Assembly: GCA_017643925.1 (NCBI GenBank)
Contig: JAEPML010000017.1
Span: 1 to 64,000 of the forward strand
Origin: Roseibium sp.
GTDB lineage: Bacteria; Pseudomonadota; Alphaproteobacteria; Rhizobiales; Stappiaceae
Reading direction: 5' to 3'
DNA: 64,000 bases
In this document: piece by piece, positions 8,396 to 15,172 of the stretch
How positions within the stretch are numbered: the first letter of the stretch is position 1
How the letters are laid out: every line of letters starts with the position of its first letter
Notes under the pieces: model-generated
What the model was told of the DNA's origin: nothing
What the model saw: the letters and a program-made list of their open reading frames with translations, nothing else
The model's database searches: none
Translations under genes and position numbers: made by a program

Positions 8396-9061
8396 ATGAC
8401 AGACGTAAGTGACCTCGACATGGAGGAAGTCCTGCAGATCGACATAGTTTCAGACGTCGTCTGCCCGTGGTGCATTGTCGGTTTCAAACAACTGGAAAAG
8501 GCCATCGAGCAGACCGGCGTTTCGGCTGCGATCAAGTGGCATCCCTTCGAACTCAATCCGGACATGGCTGCGGAGGGCGAAAACCTGCGTGAACACATCA
8601 TGCGCAAATATGGTTCGACCGCCGAACAGTCTCAGGCCGCGCGGGAGCGCTTGACCGAACTTGGCGAGGGCCTCGGCTTTGAATTCGCCTTCACCGACGA
8701 CATGCGCATGGTGAACACATTCAAGGCGCATCAGTTACTGCATTGGGCCGGGCCGGAAGGCAAGGAGCATCCGCTCAAGATGGCCCTGTTCAAGGCCTAT
8801 TTCAAAGATCGCAAGGACCTGAACGACAACGAGATCCTCGCCGATGAAGCCGAAAGCGTCGGCCTTGACCGGGCGACGGCCTTGCGTGTTCTGGAATCCG
8901 AGCAATTTGCGGAGGTCGTGCGCGAGGAGGAAGCGTTCTGGATCCAGAATGGCATCCAGGGTGTACCTGCAGTCGTCTTCGAGCGCCGGCACCTGATCAC
9001 CGGAGCACAGGGTGTCGACAATTACACCGCGATCCTGAAGCAACTTGTTGAAGCGGAATGA
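8396..9061 (+). CDS. DsbA-family oxidoreductase, FrnE-like
   Basis: A 221-residue thioredoxin-fold protein of the DsbA/HCCA isomerase superfamily, FrnE subgroup. It has a CPWC redox motif at 23-26 after a short strand (IDIVSDVVCPWC) and the cis-proline loop GIQGVPAVVFERRHLITGAQ near the C-terminus. There is no signal peptide, so it should act in the cytoplasm as a thiol-disulfide oxidoreductase. It follows the Kef antiporter by 23 bases on the same strand and fits the thiol/electrophile-stress theme of the operon. Its substrate is unknown. Confidence 0.85.
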   Translation: MTDVSDLDMEEVLQIDIVSDVVCPWCIVGFKQLEKAIEQTGVSAAIKWHPFELNPDMAAEGENLREHIMRKYGSTAEQSQAARERLTELGEGLGFEFAFTDDMRMVNTFKAHQLLHWAGPEGKEHPLKMALFKAYFKDRKDLNDNEILADEAESVGLDRATALRVLESEQFAEVVREEEAFWIQNGIQGVPAVVFERRHLITGAQGVDNYTAILKQLVEAE

Positions 9062-9081
9062 GGTCCAAGTCCATGGCGGCT

Positions 9082-9401
9082 TCAATAGGTGATGAGGCGA
9101 ACATAGATGATGGGACGACCGTCCCGAACTAATGCAATACATTCGTGTCCGGAAAGGGGCCCGATTTTCTGGCTCTGGTACAGCCACAAGCTGTCACCAT
9201 CATGCATTTCGTCAAAGATCGCTGAGAGATAGGTCCGCTGATTATCCAAATCCTGTAGTTGCTCAATCAGCTCGGTAGGCGGGTGAAATTTTCAAATTTT
9301 TCCATCAGCCATTGAGAATATTGCTGCAACGAAACTTCCCTGACCATTTTGAGAGCGGTCGGATTGCGTTTCACACTGCTGACAGGTGCTGTCTCGTGCA
9401 T
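9082..9401 (-). pseudogene. Small frameshifted gene of unknown function
   Basis: Reading the minus strand from an ATG at 9401, a frame runs through VREVSLQQYSQWLMEKFENFTR and then meets TGA. A one-base shift within about 9271-9284 restores a long open frame (TELIEQLQDLDNQRTYLSAI, then DEMHDGDSLWLYQSQKIG and GHECIALVRDGRPIIYVRLI) up to TGA at 9082-9084. The 320-base length is one short of 107 codons, as expected for a single deletion. Both halves look protein-like, which random frames here do not. It may be a real pseudogene or a sequencing error. I do not recognise the family. Confidence 0.4.
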
Positions 9402-9736
9402 TCAAGTTCCACCCTCATGACTTGTCGAAAGAATCTGAAGACGACTTAAAGTGAAATCAACCCGCTGACTAGCTTTCATGAAAACCAGGCTGTCATCCCC
9501 GACTTGATCAGGGATCCATTCGGTCCCAACGTTGCTCAGAACGCGCGATATGGCCACGGGGTCGCGTTAAAAAATGTCGAAATACGAAACTCGACTTCCA
9601 GTTTCGCGAATCGCGAGCATCTTGGTTAATTTTGCAATCAGATTAAGTATCTGAAAAAATTATGTAAATTTGGTTTTTGCTATTGGCATCCTGTTTGCGA
9701 CCTGAACTTCAGGACAACCACACTGGAGGCGATGAT
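9402..9736. other. Gene-free stretch before the small ORF
   Basis: I see no convincing coding frame here. The stretch contains a repeat fragment at 9491-9518. From about 9600 it becomes AT-rich (around ATCTGAAAAAATTATG), which probably holds the promoter of the small ORF at 9737. No clear -35/-10 pair could be fixed. Confidence 0.4.
9491..9518. repeat. Fragment of a dispersed GTCATCCCC...GGGATCCA repeat
   Basis: TGTCATCCCCGACTTG and AGGGATCCA form the imperfect hairpin head of a repeat family common between genes in alphaproteobacteria. A more complete copy lies at 34637-34752. This copy lacks the distal GGAATGACA end, so it seems truncated. Confidence 0.5.
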
Positions 9737-9934
9737 ATGCAGATCTATCTTTCAGACACCGTGAAAAACAATGTGCGCCGGGCAACGGCAGATCAATATT
9801 CACGTCCGAACAGTTTTCAGAAAACAAGATCCGGTCTGGAGATCCACTACAAACCCGTTGGTATCGCCGCCTTGTCAGCGGCTGCCTTGTGCATGCATGC
9901 CACTGGCAAGGCCGGGAAGCGAGCTGATCGGTGA
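9737..9934 (+). CDS. Small hypothetical protein, 65 residues
   Basis: An open frame beginning MQIYLSDTVKNNVRRATADQ with an excellent GGAGG site at 9725-9729, 7 bases before the ATG. The N-terminal half is polar and basic. The middle has a short hydrophobic segment (VGIAALSAAALCMHA) that could be a weak membrane helix, and the tail is basic (GKAGKRADR). It is followed by several hairpins and a strong terminator on the same strand, consistent with a short monocistronic transcript. I do not recognise the family. An opposing longer frame (9660-10169) overlaps it but has no ribosome site. Confidence 0.45.
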   Translation: MQIYLSDTVKNNVRRATADQYSRPNSFQKTRSGLEIHYKPVGIAALSAAALCMHATGKAGKRADR

Positions 9935-10031
9935 CTTGAGCGCTGGAGCGCTCAAGCGCGTAGTTGACTGATGTGTCCCGCAGGAACAGCGGGCGTCGGG
10001 GCTGTTTCCCCGAGACGTCTTGTTCCTCGAG
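9935..10031 (+). ncRNA. Highly structured transcript segment: consecutive hairpins in a 3' UTR or small RNA
   Basis: A perfect 10-bp inverted repeat (CTTGAGCGCT at 9935-9944, AGCGCTCAAG at 9947-9956) is followed by a nested structure. In it AGGAACA (9982-9988) pairs with TGTTCCT (10021-10027), and inside CGTC (9994-9997) pairs with GACG (10014-10017) and GGGG (9998-10001) with CCCC (10008-10011) around a CTGTTT loop. An intrinsic terminator follows at once. The arrangement suggests a structured 3' UTR of the small ORF or an independent small RNA; no known RNA family was recognised. Confidence 0.45.
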
Positions 10032-10058
10032 AGGGCCGGTTTTTCGCCGGCCCTTTTT
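10032..10058 (+). terminator. Intrinsic terminator
   Basis: AGGGCCGG pairs with CCGGCCCT around a short TTTTTCG loop and runs straight into a T tract (10054-10058). In the + direction it ends the small-ORF/structured-RNA transcript. On the minus strand, where the beta-galactosidase gene ends at 10061, the stem has no T run behind it. Confidence 0.8.
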
Positions 10059-10060
10059 GC

Positions 10061-11962
10061 TTACTTCTGTTCGAACAGCACGCCCGCAGCTTCGATTGTC
10101 CCGGCCGGTGTAGCGGCCACTTCCGAACCATAGTTGACCCAGATGCGCTGTGTTGCCGTGTCCCGGCATCTCACGCCGCCTGAAAGTTCCATGGTTGTGA
10201 CCCCGGCCTGCTTACATAGATCGGAGTAGACCCTTTTCAGTGCGGTTTCGTCACCAAGGCCACCGAGATAGGTCAGATTGCCAGTGCGGTAGGCGGCTGG
10301 CTGACCGTCTTCAAGCTCCCAAACGACGTCAGCGGCGCCTTCAAGTTCTTCACGGTATCCAACCAGGCTGCCCCCGCCCTTGAGCGCCATCGGCATGTCG
10401 GGGCGAACACTCTCGACTCGGGAAACGGTGACATCCAGACCAGGAAAGTCCGGCGGTAACGGAACCGGGATGACCATGTCCGCATTGCGGGCAGCCGTGC
10501 GCGGACCCAGTACGACATGCGCATTCGTTTCTGCGAGCGCTGCCTTCAAATCCTGCGACATGTAGATCAGTCCGGGTGCGGCAACGACCTTGTAACCGGA
10601 GAAGTCGCGCGTTTCGCTCCTGAGAATATCGATGGAGAGACCAAGTTTCCGCAAGGCTTTGTAGGTGTCGAAGACGGCCTGGAAATAGCTCAGCCCCGCA
10701 CCATGCGGCTGTGTTGCCCAGGCGAAATCCGCGTCATAGTCGAACAGGAGTGCAATGGGTGCCTGGAGCGTCGAGACCTCTGGTGCATGGACCAGTTCGT
10801 CGGCAACCTTGCGCGCTTCAAGCAGTGCGGGCGCATCCGCATTGTCGGGTCGCAACATGCCGGCATGCATCTGTTCCTGGGCAAAGGGCGCCTGCCGCCA
10901 GCGGAAGTAGCAGACGGCTTCGGCCCCGTGTGCATAGGCCTCCCAGGCCCAAAGGCGCATCATGCCCGGCAACGGCGCCGGATTGTAAGGGGCCCAGTTG
11001 ACCGGTCCCGGTTGCTGTTCCATGACCCACCAGCGTCCTTTTCCGACGGATCTGTAGAGATCGTGATGGAAGGCCTGGAAATCCGGGTCGCCCTGCCGCG
11101 CATAGGCGCGCTGGTGTTCATCGCTCGCTCCGACACGGTCTTCCAGAAAGCCGAGCGGGTAACTGTCCCAGGTGGCGATGTCGAGATCGTCACCCACCTT
11201 GAAATGGTCGAAATCCGTTATCCGTCCCATGTAATTGTGGCTGGTCGGAGCGTCGGATCTGGCGCGGATGATGTCTGCCTGGCGCTTGTTGAAGCTCACC
11301 ACCTGGTCGGAAGAAAAACGCCGGAAGGCCAGCGTGTGTGATGGGTTGGCCTCGGTAACCGTCAGATTGGGAAGATCGATGTCCTCGAAGGACGCGTATT
11401 CCATCGACCAGAAGACGTTGCCCCAGGCGCGGTTCAATGCCTCGATCGAGCCGTAGCGATCCATCAACCAAGTCCTGAAGGCCGCGCGTGCCGCGTCTGA
11501 ATAGGAGATGGTGGTGTCATGGCAGCCATATTCGTTGTCCGTCTGCCAGGCGCCGACATGCGGGTTTCTGCCGTAGCGCTCGGCGAGCAGCGTCACGATC
11601 CGGTCGCTCTCCTGCCTGTATCCTCCGTGGGAAAAACAGTAGTGGCGGCGCGAGCCGAATTTTCGAGGATTGCCGTTGGCATCAACAGCCAGCATGTCCG
11701 GGTGTTTTTCGACCATCCAGCGGGGCGGCGTTGCCGTAGGCGTTCCGAGCACCACTTTCAATCCGGCCTGTCCGAGAATTTCAATGGCTTGGTCCAGCCA
11801 GTCGAAATCGAGTTCCCCAGGCAAGGGTTCGAGCCGGGACCAGGCAAACTCGCCGATCCGGACCCAGGTAAGGCCCGTTTCCTTCATCCGCCGCGCGTCG
11901 GCTTCCCAGATTTCCACTGGCCAATGTTCAGGGTAGTAGCAGGTGCCGAGTGTGCGTTTCAT
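10061..11962 (-). CDS. Beta-galactosidase, glycoside hydrolase family 42
   Basis: A 633-residue GH42 enzyme that hydrolyses terminal beta-galactosides such as lactose or galacto-oligosaccharides to free galactose. The N-terminal TIM barrel opens with GTCYYPEHWP. The acid/base is E144 in TDNEYG and the nucleophile E315 in WVMEQQPG. A trimerisation-like domain (about 390-580) and a C-terminal beta domain complete the usual architecture. No signal peptide is present, so it works on imported sugar. It is the last gene of the galactoside operon, 8 bases after the lactonase gene. Confidence 0.92.
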   Translation of the reverse strand: MKRTLGTCYYPEHWPVEIWEADARRMKETGLTWVRIGEFAWSRLEPLPGELDFDWLDQAIEILGQAGLKVVLGTPTATPPRWMVEKHPDMLAVDANGNPRKFGSRRHYCFSHGGYRQESDRIVTLLAERYGRNPHVGAWQTDNEYGCHDTTISYSDAARAAFRTWLMDRYGSIEALNRAWGNVFWSMEYASFEDIDLPNLTVTEANPSHTLAFRRFSSDQVVSFNKRQADIIRARSDAPTSHNYMGRITDFDHFKVGDDLDIATWDSYPLGFLEDRVGASDEHQRAYARQGDPDFQAFHHDLYRSVGKGRWWVMEQQPGPVNWAPYNPAPLPGMMRLWAWEAYAHGAEAVCYFRWRQAPFAQEQMHAGMLRPDNADAPALLEARKVADELVHAPEVSTLQAPIALLFDYDADFAWATQPHGAGLSYFQAVFDTYKALRKLGLSIDILRSETRDFSGYKVVAAPGLIYMSQDLKAALAETNAHVVLGPRTAARNADMVIPVPLPPDFPGLDVTVSRVESVRPDMPMALKGGGSLVGYREELEGAADVVWELEDGQPAAYRTGNLTYLGGLGDETALKRVYSDLCKQAGVTTMELSGGVRCRDTATQRIWVNYGSEVAATPAGTIEAAGVLFEQK

Positions 11963-11970
11963 GGTGTCAC

Positions 11971-12810
11971 CTAGAGGATTACGCGGTGTTCAGCCTGGCC
12001 GCGCACGGCTGTTTGCGCAAAATAGGTCCGGCCTTCCTCTTCGCCTTCCAGGTCGACGGCTGCGGTCGTTGCAAAGAGCGTTTGCAGATCAGCACCACCA
12101 AAGGCCGGGCAGGAGACCTGGGCGGCTGGAAGGGAAACCTCACTGACGAAGCTTCCGTCCGGCGCGTAACGCGCGACCCGGTGCGCGCCCCACTGGGCGT
12201 TCCAGAGGTGGCCTTCGCTGTCGACGGCGGCGCCGTCGGGATAGTGGCCACTGACGGTGAGATCGGTGAAGAGGGTGGGCGTTCCGGTTGGCCAGCCATC
12301 GTCATCCAGCTCGACCTTCTGGATGGTCTGCGTATCGGTATCCGCGAAATAGGCCGTTTTCGCATCCGGCGAGAAGCAGATGGCATTCGAAATGGTGATG
12401 TTGCCGAAAAGCTTGCGCAGCTCGCCCCTGTAGTAGCGGTAGATCGCCCCGGCGCCCGGTTCGGCATTGAAGCCCATCGTTCCGATCCAGAACCCGCCCT
12501 TCGGATCGACCCGACCGTCATTCGAGCGGGTGACCGCGTTGTCGGCTTCAAGCGGGCAGATGTCCCGGGTCGCTTCTGTATCGAGATTGAACAGGAAGAG
12601 CCTGGTTTCGCTCGCGACGAGGAGCTCGGACTGGCTGACCCAGCCGGCTGCCGAGACATGCTCCGCGAACTGGTAAGTCTTTGGTGTCCCGTTGGTGCGG
12701 GTCAGCAGCTGTTTGCTCAGGATGTCGAACCAGAACAGCTGCTGGCGTTCAGGGTGCCACAAGGGACCTTCCCCCAACTGGCATTGGCGGTCATCAAACA
12801 GATTGCTCAT
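11971..12810 (-). CDS. SMP-30/gluconolactonase family lactonase (probable galactonolactonase)
   Basis: A 279-residue six-bladed beta-propeller sugar lactonase. The metal ligands of the SMP-30 family are visible: E14 in LGEGPLW, N97 in RSNDGRVDPKGGFWIGTM, N142 in TISNAICFSPD and D192 in HYPDGAAVDSEG. The start at 12810 is chosen because it lies 4 bases after the aldolase stop and matches the family N-terminus; a longer frame from 12843 would overlap the aldolase gene. In this operon it most likely opens galactono-lactone to galactonate after galactose dehydrogenation. The sugar specificity is inferred. Confidence 0.85.
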   Translation of the reverse strand: MSNLFDDRQCQLGEGPLWHPERQQLFWFDILSKQLLTRTNGTPKTYQFAEHVSAAGWVSQSELLVASETRLFLFNLDTEATRDICPLEADNAVTRSNDGRVDPKGGFWIGTMGFNAEPGAGAIYRYYRGELRKLFGNITISNAICFSPDAKTAYFADTDTQTIQKVELDDDGWPTGTPTLFTDLTVSGHYPDGAAVDSEGHLWNAQWGAHRVARYAPDGSFVSEVSLPAAQVSCPAFGGADLQTLFATTAAVDLEGEEEGRTYFAQTAVRGQAEHRVIL

Positions 12811-12814
12811 GGCG

Positions 12815-13429
12815 TTACTCGCTTGCAGGTGCGGCGGCATCATAGGCTGAAACGATGTCTTTCGCCCTGGTCTTGATATCCTCGATGGAAAAACCCGGCT
12901 TGAACAAGGCAGTACCTATGCCGAAACCTGTGACACCTGCATTAAACCAATCCGCAAAATTGTCCGGTCCGGCCCCTCCCACTGCGTAGGTTGCCGTACC
13001 TTTCGGCAGGACCGCCAGCATGGCCTTCAAGCCATCCGGTCCGATGAGAGACGCTGGAAAGAACTTGAGACCGTCGGCGCCGTTCCTGAGCGCGGTGAAA
13101 GATTCCGACGGGGTCATGACGCCCGGAAAGGAGGACATGCCTTCCGTTTTCGTGGTCCGGATGACCTCAGGATTGCAATCGGGGGAGACGATCAGGGTCC
13201 CGCCCGCCGACTTGACCTGGCGAACCTGGTCCGGTTCCAGAACCGTACCGGCGCCGATTTCAGCCTGGTCGGAAAAACGGACCGCCATTGCCTCGATGCT
13301 CTTGAGCGGTTCCGGAGAATTCAAGGGCACTTCGATCCGGGTTATACCCGCCGCGATCAGGCTCTCGGTGACCGGCAAGGCTTCGTCTGGTGTGAGACCA
13401 CGCAGGATGGCGATCAGGTTCCGGCTCAT
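12815..13429 (-). CDS. dgoA: 2-dehydro-3-deoxy-6-phosphogalactonate aldolase
   Basis: A 204-residue class I KDPG/KDPGal aldolase that splits 2-keto-3-deoxy-6-phosphogalactonate into pyruvate and glyceraldehyde 3-phosphate. The Schiff-base lysine is K122 in GLKFFPA; E33 in RIEVPLNSPEPL and the phosphate loop AVGGAGPDN are in place. The start overlaps the dgoK stop by 4 bases (ATGA), so the two are coupled. KDPG activity is a formal alternative, but the position after dgoK favours the galactonate form. Confidence 0.9.
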   Translation of the reverse strand: MSRNLIAILRGLTPDEALPVTESLIAAGITRIEVPLNSPEPLKSIEAMAVRFSDQAEIGAGTVLEPDQVRQVKSAGGTLIVSPDCNPEVIRTTKTEGMSSFPGVMTPSESFTALRNGADGLKFFPASLIGPDGLKAMLAVLPKGTATYAVGGAGPDNFADWFNAGVTGFGIGTALFKPGFSIEDIKTRAKDIVSAYDAAAPASE

Positions 13430-14346
13430 GAAGGTACTTTCAAATAGGAGGAATAGGCGAGTTGCAGCCCGCGCAGCGTTATCGTGTCGGCGTCCAGCAG
13501 GGAGGCCTGGTGGCCTGCGCGTACCAGGGCACCCTTGTAGGCTCTGGCGATGGCATCGCTGCCCAGAAGTGCAACATTGGACAGATCAAAATCGCCTTTG
13601 ACAGCAGCCAGTTCCGACCCGATCAGCAGACCGGAAAGGCGACCGCGTGCCGCCTCGGGCGACAATCCCGCGACGAGCCCCGATGCCCTGATGCCAAACA
13701 GCTCTGCCATGAGTCTCTCAGGTGCAGAATAGATCTGCGTGACGGCTTCTTCGAAAGCAGCCGTGTCGAGATCCTTCTCGCTCAGGCCGTGGCGCAAAAC
13801 GGAGTTCTGTGACATCAGGGCGAAGGTTTCGCCGGTCATGCAGGTTCGAAACCGCTCGATTTTCCCGGCAGCGAGGGTCACCCACTTGGTATGGGTTCCG
13901 GGCAGGCACAGTGTTCCCGTGTAGCCTTCGTTTTCAGACAGGAAACCTGCAATCTGGGTTTCCTCACCCCGCATGACATCCGCCGGATTGAGCTGTTTGA
14001 CGCCGGGCAGGATGCGCACGTCCAGTCTTTGATCTTCCGCTGCCACGACGGTGGCGTCCGACAGGGAAGGTGGTGTGCAGGGGACTGTCAGGTAAGGCGC
14101 TTCCGCCCAACCCTGCCGTGACCCGGCCATGCCGCACACGATGACCGGCGTTCGCTTGCCTTCAACGAGCAGATCGGCGGCCAGCTCGACAAGCGCAGGT
14201 TCGAATTCGTTTCTTTCCAGCGTGCCCATGCCCTTGCCGGAGCAGCGATGGGCAAGCACCTGTCCTGTCCCGTCGAGCGCCCAGATCCGCAGGTTGGTTG
14301 TCCCCCAATCCGCTGCAATCCAGGTGGCTTTGTCCTCAGCGGTCAT
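13426..14346 (-). CDS. dgoK: 2-dehydro-3-deoxygalactonokinase
   Basis: A 306-residue kinase of the DgoK family that phosphorylates 2-keto-3-deoxygalactonate with ATP. The N-terminal phosphate motif IAADWGTTNLRIW, the segment IVCGMAGSRQGWAEAPY, the stretch LCLPGTHTKWV and the RGEETQI block are diagnostic. It overlaps both neighbours by 4 bases (ATGA), between the SDR gene and dgoA, as expected for a tightly coupled De Ley-Doudoroff operon. Confidence 0.92.
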   Translation of the reverse strand: MTAEDKATWIAADWGTTNLRIWALDGTGQVLAHRCSGKGMGTLERNEFEPALVELAADLLVEGKRTPVIVCGMAGSRQGWAEAPYLTVPCTPPSLSDATVVAAEDQRLDVRILPGVKQLNPADVMRGEETQIAGFLSENEGYTGTLCLPGTHTKWVTLAAGKIERFRTCMTGETFALMSQNSVLRHGLSEKDLDTAAFEEAVTQIYSAPERLMAELFGIRASGLVAGLSPEAARGRLSGLLIGSELAAVKGDFDLSNVALLGSDAIARAYKGALVRAGHQASLLDADTITLRGLQLAYSSYLKVPS

Positions 14347-15107
14347 CCCGTCACCACTACTCCGCCATCCACAACCAGCGCCTGGCCTGTCATCGCCTTG
14401 CTGGCCCTGGAAGCCAGGAACAAAACCGGGTCGATCATGTCATTGGGTTCAAGTTCGACCTTCAGGCACTGACGATCGATATGTGCAGCAAGGCCTTCCG
14501 GCGTCACCCACATGTCTTTCTGCTTCTGGGTCAGGACCCAGCCGGGGGCGATCGCGTTGACCCGAATGTTGTCAGGTCCGAACTCGCGAGCAAGGCTTCG
14601 GGTCATGCCGTTGATGCCGGAATTGGCGGTTGTGTAGGCCGCGTAGCCGGCATTGCCCATCATGTAGGAAATCGAGGTGAAGTTGACGATGGAACCGCCA
14701 CCGGCTGCCCGCATACCCGCAATCACATGCTGGCACGCGAAGAAATAGGCTTTGAGATTGATCGCCTGGGACCAGTCCCAGAATTCTTCGTCGACGGCTT
14801 CTGTCGCGTGCCGTTTGTCATTGGCTGCATTGTTGACCAGCACCGTAATGGCGCCGTGCGCCTCGGCCGCCTTGTCCATTGCACCCTTGAGTGCGGTCAT
14901 GTCCGTGATATCGCAGGGAAGGTAGAGCGGTCTTGTCCCGTGTTCGGCTTCCATTTCATCGCAGAAGGCCGACGCATCCGATCGCTGGACGAAAGCAACT
15001 TTTGCACCCTGCGCCAGGAACCCGCTCGTCAGCGCGGCTCCGATGCCGGAGCCACCGCCGGTTATGAAAACCGAGGCGCCCTTGAGATCCGGATAGTTGG
15101 CGTACAT
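14343..15107 (-). CDS. SDR-family dehydrogenase (probable galactose 1-dehydrogenase)
   Basis: A 254-residue short-chain dehydrogenase with the cofactor motif TGGGSGIG (16-23), NNAAN (92-96), S145 and Y158, and a PGWVLT loop. Odd: the usual catalytic Lys of YxxxK is Asn162 (YTTAN), confirmed in the codons. From its place between alpha-galactosidase and dgoK it probably oxidises D-galactose to galactonolactone, but SDR substrates are hard to predict and a variant role (for example another hydroxy-acid step) is open. The ATG follows GGGAG. Confidence 0.8.
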   Translation of the reverse strand: MYANYPDLKGASVFITGGGSGIGAALTSGFLAQGAKVAFVQRSDASAFCDEMEAEHGTRPLYLPCDITDMTALKGAMDKAAEAHGAITVLVNNAANDKRHATEAVDEEFWDWSQAINLKAYFFACQHVIAGMRAAGGGSIVNFTSISYMMGNAGYAAYTTANSGINGMTRSLAREFGPDNIRVNAIAPGWVLTQKQKDMWVTPEGLAAHIDRQCLKVELEPNDMIDPVLFLASRASKAMTGQALVVDGGVVVTG

Positions 15108-15172
15108 GGCACGCTCCCTTGTTTCGTTCTTGCGGCAGATGCCGAGTTGTTTTCAGTCGCGCGCGAACACGC

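Noticed and set aside
9660..10169. Minus-strand frame of 169 residues over the small ORF and structured RNA
   Set aside because: It crosses the terminator and the beta-galactosidase 3' end, has Arg/Cys/Ser-rich composition and no ribosome site.
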